A stretch of 64,000 bases of DNA from Paracoccaceae bacterium (GCA_018222585.1 JAAFAB010000002.1:62001-126000); one strand, 5' to 3'. Numbered from the stretch's first letter, positions 45,127 through 58,112 are shown. Made by a program: numbers and translations. Notes: generated by a model not told the origin, from the sequence alone.

Positions 45127-45591
45127 TCAGAGCGTCGCGGCATAGGCCTCGAGCTGGCTGGCCACGGTGCCCCAGCCGTCGAAGAAGCCCATTTGTTCGT
45201 GCTGGGCGCAGGCTTCGGGTGAACGGTGTCGCGCGGTGGCGGTATAGCGCGTGCCTTCGCCGTCGTCCTCTAGGTCGAGGATCGCGGTCATGAAAGGGTC
45301 GGGGGCGGGCTTCCAGCCCTCCGAATAGGCGTCGGTGAAGACCAGTCGGCGGCCCTCGATGACCTCAAGGTAGACGCCGGTGTTCTCCATCACGTTGCCC
45401 TCGACCTCGAAGGTGGTGTTGAAGCGGCCGCCGACGCGCAGGTCGATGTCGCAGGCGGTCACCCTGTGCGGTGCGGGGATGAAGAAATGCGGGATATGTT
45501 CGGGGCGGGTCCAGCATTCCCAGACCAGCGCGCGGGGCACCGCGAGGTGGCGGGTGAAGCTGAGGTCGGTGCGCGGGCTCTGGTCGGTCAT
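45127..45591 (-). CDS. SRPBCC (AHSA1-like) domain protein
   Basis: A 154-aa single START/Bet-v1-type domain (LSFTRHLAVPRALVWECWTR, then the FTDAYSEGWKPAPDPF turn and a C-terminal helix with HEQMGFFDGWGTVASQLEAY). Such proteins bind hydrophobic ligands; the function here is unknown. Its start overlaps the ArsR gene stop by four bases, a widespread ArsR-SRPBCC pair. Confidence 0.92.
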   Translation of the reverse strand: MTDQSPRTDLSFTRHLAVPRALVWECWTRPEHIPHFFIPAPHRVTACDIDLRVGGRFNTTFEVEGNVMENTGVYLEVIEGRRLVFTDAYSEGWKPAPDPFMTAILDLEDDGEGTRYTATARHRSPEACAQHEQMGFFDGWGTVASQLEAYAATL

Positions 45592-45929
45592 GGTTTTCTC
45601 TCCTCCGAAAGCTGGGTGACATAGGCGTCGAAACGGTCGAGGCGGCCCTGCCAGAGGGCGCGCTGTTCGGCCAGCCAGTCCTGCACCGGTGCGAAGGCGT
45701 CGGGCGACAGCGCGCAGCTGCGCACCCGGCCTTCCTTCCTGCTGGTGATCAGTCCCGCGCCTTCAAGCTTCTTCAGATGCGCGGTGAACGAGGGCAGCGA
45801 CATGTCATGCGCGGCGTGCAGCTCGCTGACCGTGGCGGGGCCACGGGCGAGGCGCTCCAGGATCCGCCGACGGGTCGGATCCGAGAGGGCCGCGAAGGCC
45901 ATGTCGAGGGTGGGATCAAGCTTAGCCAT
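45588..45929 (-). CDS. ArsR-family transcriptional regulator
   Basis: A 113-aa winged-helix repressor (AALSDPTRRRILERLARGPATVSELHAAHDMSLPS, then a recognition helix at LKKLEGAG). It lacks the CVC-type arsenic site, so metalloid sensing is unlikely. It is translationally coupled to the SRPBCC gene. A dyad CTTAGC-N6-GCTAAG overlaps its own start codon, indicating tight autoregulation. Confidence 0.92.
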   Translation of the reverse strand: MAKLDPTLDMAFAALSDPTRRRILERLARGPATVSELHAAHDMSLPSFTAHLKKLEGAGLITSRKEGRVRSCALSPDAFAPVQDWLAEQRALWQGRLDRFDAYVTQLSEERKP

Positions 45930-45938
45930 GTGGCTAAG
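45921..45938. promoter_or_regulatory. ArsR operator, copy 1
   Basis: CTTAGCCA-TG-TGGCTAAG is a perfect 8-bp dyad that includes the ArsR start codon. Its core CTTAGC-N6-GCTAAG recurs at 45971-45988, 50 bp away. Confidence 0.6.
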
Positions 45939-45970
45939 TAATCCGCTTGCGGCGAGTCTGGCAAGGAAAA

Positions 45971-45988
45971 CTTAGCTGGATGGCTAAG
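45971..45988. promoter_or_regulatory. ArsR operator, copy 2
   Basis: CTTAGC-TGGATG-GCTAAG repeats the core of copy 1 with a different spacer, between the ArsR start and the MFS stop. The pair would flank the arsR promoter. Confidence 0.6.
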
Positions 45989-45993
45989 TGATG

Positions 45994-47211
45994 TCAGGCC
46001 ATGCCCATGCGGCGCTCGCGGCGCATGACGCCGGTGATGCAGAGCACCGAGGCGACGCCGCAGGCCAGCATCAGCCAGATCAGGGGGAAGGCGCCGGTGC
46101 CCTCGCCCAGCAGGCTGCCCGCGAAGGCCGACAGCGCGGCGCCGCCGCCGATCATCAGCGCGCCCCCCAGCCCCGAGGCCGTACCGGCGAGGTGTGGCCG
46201 GACCGAGAGCATCCCGGCATTGGCCGAAGGGATCGTCATGCCGTTGCCGAAGCCGACGAAGATCATGGTGCCGAAGAAGGCATAGGCGCCCCCGATCCCG
46301 GCCAGGGCAAAGACCAGAGACAGCACCATGCCGAGGGTCACGAAGGTGCCGCCCATCAGGATCATCCGGTTCATGCCGATCCGCGCGGCATAGAGGCCGG
46401 TGAACCAGTTGCCGATGAAGTAGCCGATCCCGGCGGTGGCATTGAAGATGCCAAACTCGGCGGGGGACAGGCCGAAGACCGAGGTGGCCACGAAGGGACT
46501 GCCGCCGATATAGGCGAAGAAGGCCCCGGAGGAGGTCGCCGCCGCCATCGAGTAGCCCCAGAACCGGAGCGACTTCAGCAATTCGGGGTATTCGGCGAAT
46601 TGTCCCAGGATCGACAGCTCGGAGGGGGTCGCGGTCTCGCCCAGATCGGCCCAGGTCAGCCAGAAGATGACGAGGCCCGAGGCAAAGAGCAGCCAGAACG
46701 AGGCCTGCCAGCCAAAGTATTCGTCCAATGCGCCGCCGAGGGCCGGGGCGAACATCGGCACCATGGACATGCCCATGGTCACGTAGCCCATCATCGCGGC
46801 GGCCCGGTCGGGGGTGTTGATGTCCCGCACCACGGCGCGGGACAGGGCCATGGCCCCGGCGACCGATGCCTGCAGGATGCGGAAGATCATGAAGGTGCCG
46901 AAGGTGGGCGCGAAGAGGCAGCCCAGTGTCGCCACGACGAAGATCGCCAGTCCGCCGAGCAGCATGGGGCGCCGCCCGTAGCGGTCGGCCATGGGCCCGA
47001 TGAACAGTTGCAGGAAACCCGAGGCGGCCAGGTAGCCGGCGATCGAGAGCTGCACGAGCTTGTAATCGACGCTGAAATGGTCGGCGATCTTCGGCAGCGA
47101 GGGCAGGAAGACGTTCATCGTCATGGCCCCCACTCCGGAAAGCAGGATCAGGGTCGAGATATGGGGTGGAGTGTGCCGGTTCAGGTACCGGCGGGCGTGG
47201 CTCTGGCTCAT
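45994..47211 (-). CDS. Bcr/CflA family multidrug efflux MFS transporter
   Basis: A 405-aa twelve-helix MFS transporter. It shows the GPMADRYGRRPMLLGGL loop and MVPMFAPALGGALDEYFGW motif of the Bcr/CflA drug-resistance group. Its start is divergent from pccB and it ends 65 bp upstream of the ArsR gene on the same strand. Substrate unknown. Confidence 0.92.
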   Translation of the reverse strand: MSQSHARRYLNRHTPPHISTLILLSGVGAMTMNVFLPSLPKIADHFSVDYKLVQLSIAGYLAASGFLQLFIGPMADRYGRRPMLLGGLAIFVVATLGCLFAPTFGTFMIFRILQASVAGAMALSRAVVRDINTPDRAAAMMGYVTMGMSMVPMFAPALGGALDEYFGWQASFWLLFASGLVIFWLTWADLGETATPSELSILGQFAEYPELLKSLRFWGYSMAAATSSGAFFAYIGGSPFVATSVFGLSPAEFGIFNATAGIGYFIGNWFTGLYAARIGMNRMILMGGTFVTLGMVLSLVFALAGIGGAYAFFGTMIFVGFGNGMTIPSANAGMLSVRPHLAGTASGLGGALMIGGGAALSAFAGSLLGEGTGAFPLIWLMLACGVASVLCITGVMRRERRMGMA

Positions 47212-47262
47212 GGCTTTGTGCTAGTCGCGTGCCTTGCGCATGTCCATGCGAACCACACGCGC

Positions 47263-47315
47263 TTTGCTGATTTGCAATTTGCAGCACCGGCTCTGCCAAT
47301 GATTTGCAAATTTGC
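47263..47315. promoter_or_regulatory. TTTGCAAA-type PccR sites upstream of pccB
   Basis: Two clusters: TTTGC at 47263, TTTGCAA at 47271 and TTTGC at 47278 in one; TTTGCAAA at 47303-47310 followed by TTTGC at 47311 in the other. They lie 100-155 bp before the pccB ATG in a gap that is otherwise AT-rich. The motif matches the site attributed to PccR. Confidence 0.6.
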
Positions 47316-47416
47316 CCCTTTTCCCTTTTTACCGGACCTTTCGGATTCTATGGTTCCCCTGCATGGATGGGAAGGGGCCGAGGCCCGCAGAAGCCCACAG
47401 AAGGAGGACTGGCGCG

Positions 47417-48949
<1,533 letters not shown>

Positions 48950-48965
48950 GCGGGTCGGAGGCCCC

Positions 48966-49322
48966 ATGGCACGCAACGGCTGGCATATCCTGCGGGATGA
49001 GGACCGGGTCACGGTGACCCGGCGCCTGCCCGTGCGCTTCGACCTCGCGGTCGAGGCGGCGCTGCCCTGCGACCGCGACGTCTCGTTGCGGCGGGTGGCG
49101 CAGCAGGTGCGCCAGGACATGTGGCGGCGGCTGCAGGATCAGCGCGGCTTCATCCCGGCGGTCGAGGTCCGGCGCGCGCCGGGCGGGCTGGTGATCCGGG
49201 CCGGGGGTGGGCTGCCGCATCCGGTCTCGGCGGCGCTGCGTGACCGGTTGGCCGGTCTGCTGGACAGCCCCGCCCACAGGACCCGCTGGATCGCCCATGC
49301 GGGACGGCGCGCCGATGGCTGA
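48966..49322 (+). CDS. Conserved hypothetical protein in the pcc cluster
   Basis: A 118-aa basic protein with no signal peptide or helix of membrane type. Features are an RRLPVRFDLAVEAALP strand and an RQDMWRRLQDQRGF helix. I do not recognise it. It follows pccB by 16 bp, so it is probably co-transcribed, and may be a lineage-specific accessory of propionyl-CoA metabolism. Confidence 0.78.
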   Translation: MARNGWHILRDEDRVTVTRRLPVRFDLAVEAALPCDRDVSLRRVAQQVRQDMWRRLQDQRGFIPAVEVRRAPGGLVIRAGGGLPHPVSAALRDRLAGLLDSPAHRTRWIAHAGRRADG

Positions 49323-49631
49323 AATCCGCCGCACCCCCGCATGTGCCGGCCGCCGCAAGTTCCGGCGCTTTCCGGCACCGCAGCCCGGCTCCACGCCGGA
49401 TCTGGAGGCGCGGAGGGCGCCGCTACAAGATATTGCGTGCGCAGGCGCAAACCCCTATCAGCCTGAGCTTTTCGAAACACAGGACGCTGCCGTGAACGCC
49501 CCCAGATATGAAATCTCCGGCCACTGGGCTATGATTCCTCCATGCCGTCATCGTGCGGCACAACCGGAATGTCCCGAACATCGAGGGCTGACAAGGCCCC
49601 GCGGGACCCAGAGGCATACCAGGAGTATCCA

Positions 49632-49775
49632 ATGTCTAAGCCCCTCAACCTTCTTCTCGCAGTTGCCTTCCTCGGCGGCCTTGCTGCCTGCGCCAAGGAA
49701 GCGCCCCAGGAATACGTCGTGGTCGAGCCCGAGCCGATCTCGAGCGAACCGGTCTACACCGGCAAGTACAAGTAA
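49632..49775 (+). CDS. Small lipoprotein, 47 aa
   Basis: Signal peptide KPLNLLLAVAFLGGLAAC ends in the lipobox LAAC (cysteine near 20), followed by an acidic 27-residue tail ending TGKYK. Too short to fold alone; an entericidin-like or membrane-tether role is possible but unproven. AGGAG precedes the ATG at 49632, supporting translation. Confidence 0.7.
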   Translation: MSKPLNLLLAVAFLGGLAACAKEAPQEYVVVEPEPISSEPVYTGKYK

Positions 49776-49847
49776 GACGCCTGTCGTCTGCACCGCGGGC
49801 CTGACCGGCCCGCGGTCGCCGCGCGCGGCTGCCGGGGGGATCCCGAC

Positions 49848-50210
49848 ATGCTGAAGCACCGCGGCTTTCCCGGGCGCCTGCCCGGCACCGACTTCCAGTT
49901 CACCATCCGCCGCGCCAACCCCAAGGGCGTGACGCCGATCACCCGGCGCGAGCGCTATCGCGACCGCCGCGCGCCCGACAAGCGCGCCGACGAAGGCTTC
50001 ATGGCCGCGCTCTGGGAACATTTCGGCGATCAGCCCTTCGAACGTGGCAACCTCGACGCCGGGCGCCTGTCGTGGCTCTTCGGCCGCGAGGTGCTGCCCG
50101 CGGAAGAGCCCTTCGATCCCGAAAGCTACGACGCGCTTCTGGTCATCGACGAGGCCGCCGCCCGCGCGGCCTTCCCCGGCGCCTTCGAAGAGGGGGAGGA
50201 TTGGGCGTGA
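49848..50210 (+). CDS. Conserved hypothetical protein
   Basis: A 120-aa basic, then acidic, soluble protein with RYRDRRAPDKRADEGFMAALW and a C-terminal EEGEDWA tail. I cannot name a family. It follows the small lipoprotein by 72 bp within the pcc region and has codon use like its neighbours. Confidence 0.7.
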   Translation: MLKHRGFPGRLPGTDFQFTIRRANPKGVTPITRRERYRDRRAPDKRADEGFMAALWEHFGDQPFERGNLDAGRLSWLFGREVLPAEEPFDPESYDALLVIDEAAARAAFPGAFEEGEDWA

Positions 50211-50559
50211 TCCTGCCTGCGGCCATCAGAATTGCGCGGGTTTCGGCCAAGGCTCCGGTGTCGATCACCGGAGGGCTTGCCGAGGCGCATTTCAAAGGTC
50301 GCTATGGGCGGGCCGCTTGCCCGGGTGTCCTGCCCGGGGACGTGGCGTGTCACTATCGTTACCCTTCCCCTCTCGGGCGGCCGTTTGTCCCCAATCCGCG
50401 GCCGCCCGTCTTTTCGGTCGGCCCCCTTGGTCGGATCCCGCGTAGGGACCGGCGCGTGCGGCTGGAAGAAAAAACGCAACGACACGTCGCGGCACGGGAA
50501 CTTTTGCGTCTCGGCGGCGTTTGGAACCGCAGAACGCTCCAACACGAAGGTAGTTATTC
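50211..50559. other. Gene-free segment, 349 bp
   Basis: Open frames occur on both strands but none has a plausible start or recognisable protein. The one clear feature is the terminator at 50375-50414. The second half probably contains the promoter of the small lipoprotein gene at 50560. Confidence 0.5.
50375..50414 (+). terminator. Intrinsic terminator
   Basis: GGGCGGCCG (50375-50383) pairs perfectly with CGGCCGCCC (50399-50407), followed by GTCTTTT. It would end the transcript of the pccB-associated small genes. Confidence 0.7.
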
Positions 50560-50766
50560 ATGTTCAAGAAATCCTGGATCCTCGCCGGTGTGCTGCTTAC
50601 CGGTCTTGCCGCCTGCGGCGACACCCTCGGTGAGCAAGCCGTCGTCGGCGGTGCAGCCGGCGTTGGCGCAGCTGCCGTCACCGGCGGCAGCGTGGGCACC
50701 GGCGCCCTGGTCGGCGCAGCCGGCAACGTCGCCTATTGCCAGGCAAACCCCGGCGCTTGCCGCTGA
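50560..50766 (+). CDS. Small glycine/alanine-rich lipoprotein
   Basis: A 68-aa protein: signal peptide with lipobox LAAC (cysteine near 19), then AAGVGAAAVTGGSVGTGALVGAAG-type glycine-zipper sequence and a terminal CQANPGACR that could form a disulfide. Resembles small glycine-zipper outer-membrane lipoproteins; function unknown. It has its own strong terminator, so it is monocistronic. Confidence 0.8.
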   Translation: MFKKSWILAGVLLTGLAACGDTLGEQAVVGGAAGVGAAAVTGGSVGTGALVGAAGNVAYCQANPGACR

Positions 50767-50837
50767 GTCCTGCCGTACTGACAGCGGCCTGACCGCGGCC
50801 CGCGCCGCGAATTCCGCCGCATCCAAGCATTTTCGCC

Positions 50838-50875
50838 CTCCGTCCTGCCTCGTGCAGGGCGGGGGGTTTTCTTTT
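50838..50875 (+). terminator. Strong intrinsic terminator
   Basis: An 11-bp stem (50838-50848 with 50854-50864, two G-T pairs) with a five-base loop is followed by TTTTCTTTT (50867-50875). It is 72 bp after the lipoprotein stop and 52 bp before pccA, so pccA has its own promoter or relies on read-through. Confidence 0.85.
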
Positions 50876-50927
50876 GCGCGCCGCACGGGTCCGGCGGGCG
50901 CGCCAAGACCTCGGGGAGGGGCCTGAC

Positions 50928-52973
<2,046 letters not shown>

Positions 52974-53139
52974 GCCATGCGCGGCGCTGTGCGATATCCC
53001 GACGGTGGCCAGCGGCCCCGGGTCCGGGCGGGCAGGTGCCGCGCATTTTCGATGAATGCGCCGTTTAAGGGCTTTGTCATCCCCGTCTCCGATAAGAGGG
53101 GAACTTTCCTTCTGGGGGCGACATGGGGGCTGGCGGCTG

Positions 53140-54123
53140 ATGGACGTGATCCTGCATATCGGCGCGCATCGCACCGCGACGACCTCGTTTCAGGGCTACC
53201 TGCGGGCCAATGCCCCGGCGCTGGCGGGGCTGGGTGTGGGCTTCTGGGGGCCGCGCCGGACGCGGGGCGGGGTGCTGGCCGGGGTGATCCCCGGGCCGGG
53301 GCCCCTGTCGCCGGCGCGTCAGTTCGACCGGGCGCGCGGGCGCATCGCGCTGAACCTCGCCAAGGCCGGGGACCGGCGGGTGCGGCAGCTGCTGGTGAGC
53401 GACGAGAACATCCTGGGCAGTCCGCGCGGCAACCTGCGGCGGGAACGGCTTTACCCGGACGCTGGGCCACGCGTGGCCGCCTTCGCCCGGGCCTTCGAGG
53501 GGCAGCTCGGCCGCATCGTGATCTCGGTGCGCGGGCAGGAAAGCTACTGGACCTCGGTGCTGTGTTTCGCCCTGGCGCGCGGCCATGCCCTGCCGCATCC
53601 GGCGACGCTGGACAGGCTGGTGACCCAGCCACGCGGCTGGCGCGAGGTGATCGAGGACCTGGCCGAGGCTGCGCCGGGGGTCGAGATCCTGGTCATGCCG
53701 CACGAACGTTACGCCGGCCTGCCCGAACGGCGGCTTGCGCGGATGCTGGGCGACGCGCCGGACCTCCCGCAGGCCCATGCGCGGCACTGGCTGAACCGCT
53801 CGCCCGATCTTGCGGCCCTGCGCAACCTGCTGGCCGAACGCGGCGAGGGTGGCCTGCCTGCGGGTCCCGGCCCCTGGCGGCCCTTCGACCACGCGCAACG
53901 CGCGGCGCTGAACGAACTCTACCAGGACGACATGTTCTGGCTCTCTGCCGGGGCCTCGGGCCTCGCCCGGCTGGCGCCGGACCCCTGGGAGGAGGGGGTG
54001 GAGGAGGCTTCCCCGACAGGACCAAACGGCGGGCAGCCAGCGGCGATAGATCCGCGCGCCCGGCTCAGGAGAAGAGGACAAGGCGATGACGACGAAGAAG
54101 GACGCATGGTCCGCACGCGCTGA
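53140..54123 (+). CDS. Sulfotransferase-like P-loop protein
   Basis: A 327-aa protein with [18 protein letters not shown] at its N-terminus, like the 5'-phosphosulfate-binding loop of sulfotransferases, and [11 protein letters not shown] later. No clear signal peptide. Acceptor substrate unknown; membrane or exopolysaccharide sulfation is possible. The stop lies 38 bp inside the methylmalonyl-CoA mutase gene, so the two are translationally coupled. Start at 53140 chosen over an in-frame codon 84 bp upstream, for homology. Confidence 0.75.
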   Translation: MDVILHIGAHRTATTSFQGYLRANAPALAGLGVGFWGPRRTRGGVLAGVIPGPGPLSPARQFDRARGRIALNLAKAGDRRVRQLLVSDENILGSPRGNLRRERLYPDAGPRVAAFARAFEGQLGRIVISVRGQESYWTSVLCFALARGHALPHPATLDRLVTQPRGWREVIEDLAEAAPGVEILVMPHERYAGLPERRLARMLGDAPDLPQAHARHWLNRSPDLAALRNLLAERGEGGLPAGPGPWRPFDHAQRAALNELYQDDMFWLSAGASGLARLAPDPWEEGVEEASPTGPNGGQPAAIDPRARLRRRGQGDDDEEGRMVRTR

Positions 54124-56215
54124 AAAAGAGCTGCGCGGCCGCCCGCTGGAGGAACTGACCTGGCAGACGCTGGAGGGGATCGACGTCCAGCCGCTTTACA
54201 CAGCTGAGGACACGGCGGCGCTGCCGCATATGGGCAGCCTGCCGGGCGAGGCGCCGTTTACCCGTGGCGTGCGCTCGACCATGTATGCCGGTCGCCCCTG
54301 GACGATCCGGCAATACGCCGGTTTCTCGACCGCCGAGGAGTCGAATGCCTTCTACCGCCGCAACCTGGCCGCCGGTCAGCAGGGCGTCAGTGTCGCCTTC
54401 GACCTGGCGACGCACCGGGGGTATGACAGCGACCACCCCCGCGTCGTGGGGGACGTCGGCAAGGCGGGCGTGGCGATTGATTCCGTCGAGGACATGAAGA
54501 TCCTGTTCGACGGCATCCCGCTGGAAAAGGTCAGCGTTTCCATGACGATGAACGGCGCCGTGATCCCGATCCTGGCCAGCTACATCGTCGCGGGCGAAGA
54601 ACAGGGCGTCGACCGGGCGCAGCTGTCGGGGACCATCCAGAACGACATCCTGAAGGAGTTCATGGTCCGCAACACCTATATCTATCCGCCCGAACCCTCG
54701 ATGCGGATCATCTCGGACATCATCGAATATACCTCGAACGAGATGCCGAAGTTCAACAGCATCTCGATCTCCGGCTATCACATGCAGGAGGCCGGGGCGA
54801 ACCTGGTGCAGGAACTGGCCTATACCCTGGCCGATGGCCGCGAATACGTGAAGGCCGCGACCGAGGCCGGGATGGATGTCGACAAGTTCGCCGGTCGCCT
54901 GTCGTTCTTTTTCGCCATCGGCATGAATTTCTTCATGGAAATCGCCAAGCTGCGCGCCGCCCGAACCCTGTGGCATCGCGTCATGACCGAGTTCGGCGCG
55001 CAGGACGAGCGGTCGAAGATGTTGCGCACCCATTGCCAGACCTCGGGTGTCAGCCTGCAGGAACAGGACCCCTACAACAACGTCATCCGCACGGCCTATG
55101 AGGCGCTGAGCGCGGTGCTGGGCGGCACGCAATCGCTGCACACCAATGCGCTGGATGAGGCCATCGCCCTGCCCACCGACTTCTCGGCCCGCATCGCCCG
55201 CAACACCCAGCTGGTGCTGCAGGAAGAGACCGGCGTGACAAAGGTCGTCGATCCGCTGGCGGGCTCCTACTACGTCGAGAGCCTGACCAACGAGCTGATC
55301 GAAAAGGCCTGGGCGCTGATGCAGGAAGTCGAGGAGATGGGCGGCATGACCAAGGCCGTCGCCTCGGGGATGCCGAAGCTGCGCATCGAGGAAAGCGCGG
55401 CGCGGCGGCAGGCGATGATCGACCGCGGCGAAGAGGTGATCGTCGGGGTCAACAAGTACCGCAAGGACAAGGAAGACCCGATCGACATCCTGGATGTCGA
55501 CAACGTTAAGGTGCGCGACAGCCAGATCGCGCGGCTGGAGAAGATCCGCGCCAGCCGGGACGAACCCGCCTGCCAGGCGGCGCTGGACGAGCTGACGCGC
55601 CGCGCCAAGGAGGGCGGCAACCTGCTGGAGGCGGCCGTCGAAGCCGCCCGCGCCCGGGCCTCTGTCGGAGAGATCAGCATGGCAATGGAGAAGGAATTCG
55701 GCCGCCACCAGGCCGAAGTGAAGACGCTGGCCGGGGTCTATGGCGCCGCCTACGAGGGCGACGAGGACTTCGCCGCGATCCAGAAATCGGTCGAGGATTT
55801 CGCCGAGGAAGAGGGGCGCCGCCCCCGGATGCTGGTGGTCAAGCTGGGCCAGGACGGCCACGACCGGGGTGCCAAGGTGATCGCCACGGCCTTCGCCGAC
55901 ATCGGCTTCGACGTCGATGTGGGTCCGCTGTTCCAGACCCCGGAAGAGGCGGCGCAGGATGCCATCGACAATGATGTGCATGTCATCGGCCTCAGCTCCC
56001 AGGCGGCGGGGCACAAGACCCTGGCGCCGCAGCTGATCGAGGCGCTGAAGCAGAAGGACGCGGGGGATATCCTGGTGATCTGCGGCGGGGTGATCCCCCA
56101 GCAGGACTACGATTTCCTGCGTCAGGCCGGGGTCAAGGCGATTTTCGGGCCGGGGACGAACATTCCTTCGGCGGCGCAGGAGATCCTGCAGCTCATCCGC
56201 GCCGCGCGCGGCTGA
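54086..56215 (+). CDS. mcm: Methylmalonyl-CoA mutase
   Basis: A 709-aa adenosylcobalamin enzyme converting (R)-methylmalonyl-CoA to succinyl-CoA, completing propionyl-CoA assimilation. TIM barrel (about 40-400) with [18 protein letters not shown] and [20 protein letters not shown], then the B12 domain (about 575-705) with the DGHDRGAKV cobalt-ligating histidine. It is the single-chain homodimer type. Overlaps the sulfotransferase-like gene by 38 bp at its start and abuts the convergent cupin gene at its end. Confidence 0.97.
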   Translation: MTTKKDAWSARAEKELRGRPLEELTWQTLEGIDVQPLYTAEDTAALPHMGSLPGEAPFTRGVRSTMYAGRPWTIRQYAGFSTAEESNAFYRRNLAAGQQGVSVAFDLATHRGYDSDHPRVVGDVGKAGVAIDSVEDMKILFDGIPLEKVSVSMTMNGAVIPILASYIVAGEEQGVDRAQLSGTIQNDILKEFMVRNTYIYPPEPSMRIISDIIEYTSNEMPKFNSISISGYHMQEAGANLVQELAYTLADGREYVKAATEAGMDVDKFAGRLSFFFAIGMNFFMEIAKLRAARTLWHRVMTEFGAQDERSKMLRTHCQTSGVSLQEQDPYNNVIRTAYEALSAVLGGTQSLHTNALDEAIALPTDFSARIARNTQLVLQEETGVTKVVDPLAGSYYVESLTNELIEKAWALMQEVEEMGGMTKAVASGMPKLRIEESAARRQAMIDRGEEVIVGVNKYRKDKEDPIDILDVDNVKVRDSQIARLEKIRASRDEPACQAALDELTRRAKEGGNLLEAAVEAARARASVGEISMAMEKEFGRHQAEVKTLAGVYGAAYEGDEDFAAIQKSVEDFAEEEGRRPRMLVVKLGQDGHDRGAKVIATAFADIGFDVDVGPLFQTPEEAAQDAIDNDVHVIGLSSQAAGHKTLAPQLIEALKQKDAGDILVICGGVIPQQDYDFLRQAGVKAIFGPGTNIPSAAQEILQLIRAARG

Positions 56216-56653
56216 TCAGCCGACCGCTTGCCCCGGCATCCAGCCGGGGCGCGCCAGCTCCCAGCCGTCGGAGGACGCGCCCGGGCTGACCACGCAGGAG
56301 ACCAGCGTCCAGCCCCGGACCGCCTCGGCGGTCTGCCACACGTGGCGCGGAATGAAGTGGCTGGGACGCTCGCCTGCGGTCACGTCGATCCCCAGCCAGT
56401 TCTCGGTCGGGGGCGTGTCGTCGTCGGGGGAGACCAGGCAGCGCAGGGCGCTTCCGGCGTGGAAATACCACATCTCGTCACGGTCTATGCGGTGCCAGTG
56501 GCAGCTCTGCCCCTCTTCCAGAAGATAGTAGATCGCCGAGACGCCGGGCCGCTGTCCGGCCGTCCAGTCCGGCAACCAGCTGTCCCTGTGCCAACCGCCT
56601 TCGGGATGTGGTGTCAGGCCCAGAACCTCGATCAGCTCCTGCGCTGTTGTCAT
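56216..56653 (-). CDS. Cupin-domain protein (DUF985)
   Basis: A 145-aa single cupin of the DUF985 family (HPEGGWHRDSWLP opening, HWHRIDRDEMWYFHAG metal-site strand, HFIPRHVWQTAEA). The function is unknown; related folds include isomerases and sugar epimerases. The stop abuts the mcm stop with no gap, convergent. Confidence 0.9.
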   Translation of the reverse strand: MTTAQELIEVLGLTPHPEGGWHRDSWLPDWTAGQRPGVSAIYYLLEEGQSCHWHRIDRDEMWYFHAGSALRCLVSPDDDTPPTENWLGIDVTAGERPSHFIPRHVWQTAEAVRGWTLVSCVVSPGASSDGWELARPGWMPGQAVG

Positions 56654-56760
56654 CTCTCGTTTCCCATCCGTTATTGGCCAGGCGCTCTTCGGGGCAGGAG
56701 CCGCCGCGGATTTGACGGTGGCCTGCCGGGGCGGACGTGCAAGGTGCTGCAGCGAAGGCG

Positions 56761-56778
56761 TGACGCTTATGAGCGTCA
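56761..56778. promoter_or_regulatory. Inverted repeat in the 56.65-56.86 kb gap
   Basis: TGACGCT-TATG-AGCGTCA is a perfect 7-bp dyad, 79 bp upstream of the acetyltransferase ATG. It may be an operator; no T-run makes it a terminator. Confidence 0.35.
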
Positions 56779-56856
56779 GTTGAGCATGTCCAGTGCCCTC
56801 TTGTCAAACCTGCTGCACTGCGGAAAAATGCAGCCACCCGCCGCCCCGGAGTTCGC

Positions 56857-57351
56857 ATGACCGTCTCAATTCGTCCCGTTGTTTCAGGTGATTATCCTCG
56901 CATCCTCGACATCTGGACGCCCTATTACCGCGAGACGACGGTGACATTCGCCTCTGAGGAGAAGACCGCCGTCACCCTGCCGCTTTACGTGGAAAATCGG
57001 CGTGCGGCAGGACGCGAGACCTTTGTCGCCGAGCGCGGTGGCGTGGTGCTGGGCTTTGCCTCCTACGACCAGTTTCGCGGCGGTAACGGATATGTGCACG
57101 CGATGGAACACACGATCATCCTGGCGCCCGAGGCGAAGGGGCAGGGGGCCGGCCGCGCACTGATGCGGGCGGTGGAGGCGCACGCCCGCGCGGCCGGGGC
57201 GCATGTGATGGTCGCCGGGGTCTCCGGCGAAAACCCGGCGGCGGTGGCCTTCCACGCCGCGCTCGGCTACGAGACGGTCGGGCGGATGCCCCAGGTGGGC
57301 CGCAAGTTCGACCGCTGGCTGGATCTTGTGCTGATGCAGAAAATTCTCTAG
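56857..57351 (+). CDS. GNAT acetyltransferase, phosphinothricin-type
   Basis: A 164-aa GNAT protein with the acetyl-CoA loop APEAKGQGAGRALM (about 92-105) and SGENPAAVAFHAALGYETVG, closest in pattern to the PAT/bar phosphinothricin N-acetyltransferase and methionine-sulfoximine group. Its role in chromosomal context is usually detoxification of amino-acid analogues. ATG at the end of a GC-rich leader. Confidence 0.9.
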   Translation: MTVSIRPVVSGDYPRILDIWTPYYRETTVTFASEEKTAVTLPLYVENRRAAGRETFVAERGGVVLGFASYDQFRGGNGYVHAMEHTIILAPEAKGQGAGRALMRAVEAHARAAGAHVMVAGVSGENPAAVAFHAALGYETVGRMPQVGRKFDRWLDLVLMQKIL

Positions 57352-57425
57352 CGCCCGCCCGCGACCTTTGGCCCCGGCCAACGCTGGCACGGGACATCCC
57401 GCCACAAGCAGGTTAGACTCTTTCC

Positions 57426-58112
57426 ATGTCCATCTGGTCCCGCATCCTCGAGGCGCTTCAGGCGCTGGCAAAAGGCGAAGCCCTCTCGGCGGTCTTCGAG
57501 AAGCTTCGCACGCCGCGCGAGCGCACGGTGGCCTTCACCATCGCGGTGATCGCCCTCGGGGCCAAGATGGCCAAGGCCGACGGGCTGGTGACCCGCAACG
57601 AGGTGACCGCCTTCCGCGAGGTCTTCCGCATCCCGCCCGAGGACGAGGCCGGGGCGGCGCGGGTCTTCAACATGGCCCGCCAGGACGTCGCGGGCTACGA
57701 GGATTATGCGCAGCGTATCGCGCGCATGTTCGGCCCCGACAGCCCGGTGCTCTGCGACCTGATGGAGGGGCTCTTTGCCATCGCGGTCGCGGATGGCACC
57801 TACCACGATGCCGAAGACCAGTTCCTGCGCCGCGTGGCCGAGATCTTCGGCCTCTCGGAAAGCCGCTTCCTGCGCGCGCGCTCCCGCTGGGTGCCCGATG
57901 CGCGGCCCGATCCCTTCGCGGTGCTGGGGCTGCCCTCGGATGCCTCGATGCCGGAGGCACGCAAGGCCTGGCGTGAGGCGGTGCGCGAAAGCCACCCGGA
58001 CCGGATGATCGCCCGCGGCGTGCCCGCAGAAGCGGTGAAGATGGCCGAGCGGCGGATGGTTGAGGTGAACCGCGCCTGGGAAGAGATCCAGGCGCGCGAA
58101 GCCGCCGGCTGA
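57426..58112 (+). CDS. TerB/DnaJ-domain protein, DjlA-like
   Basis: A 228-aa protein with a helical TerB-like domain (about 25-150, ALGAKMAKADGLVTRNEVTAFREVF) and a C-terminal J domain (about 163-225) with the HPD motif in ESHPDRM, which stimulates DnaK. Lacks the N-terminal membrane helix of true DjlA, so probably cytoplasmic. Divergence from it limits naming. Confidence 0.88.
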   Translation: MSIWSRILEALQALAKGEALSAVFEKLRTPRERTVAFTIAVIALGAKMAKADGLVTRNEVTAFREVFRIPPEDEAGAARVFNMARQDVAGYEDYAQRIARMFGPDSPVLCDLMEGLFAIAVADGTYHDAEDQFLRRVAEIFGLSESRFLRARSRWVPDARPDPFAVLGLPSDASMPEARKAWREAVRESHPDRMIARGVPAEAVKMAERRMVEVNRAWEEIQAREAAG

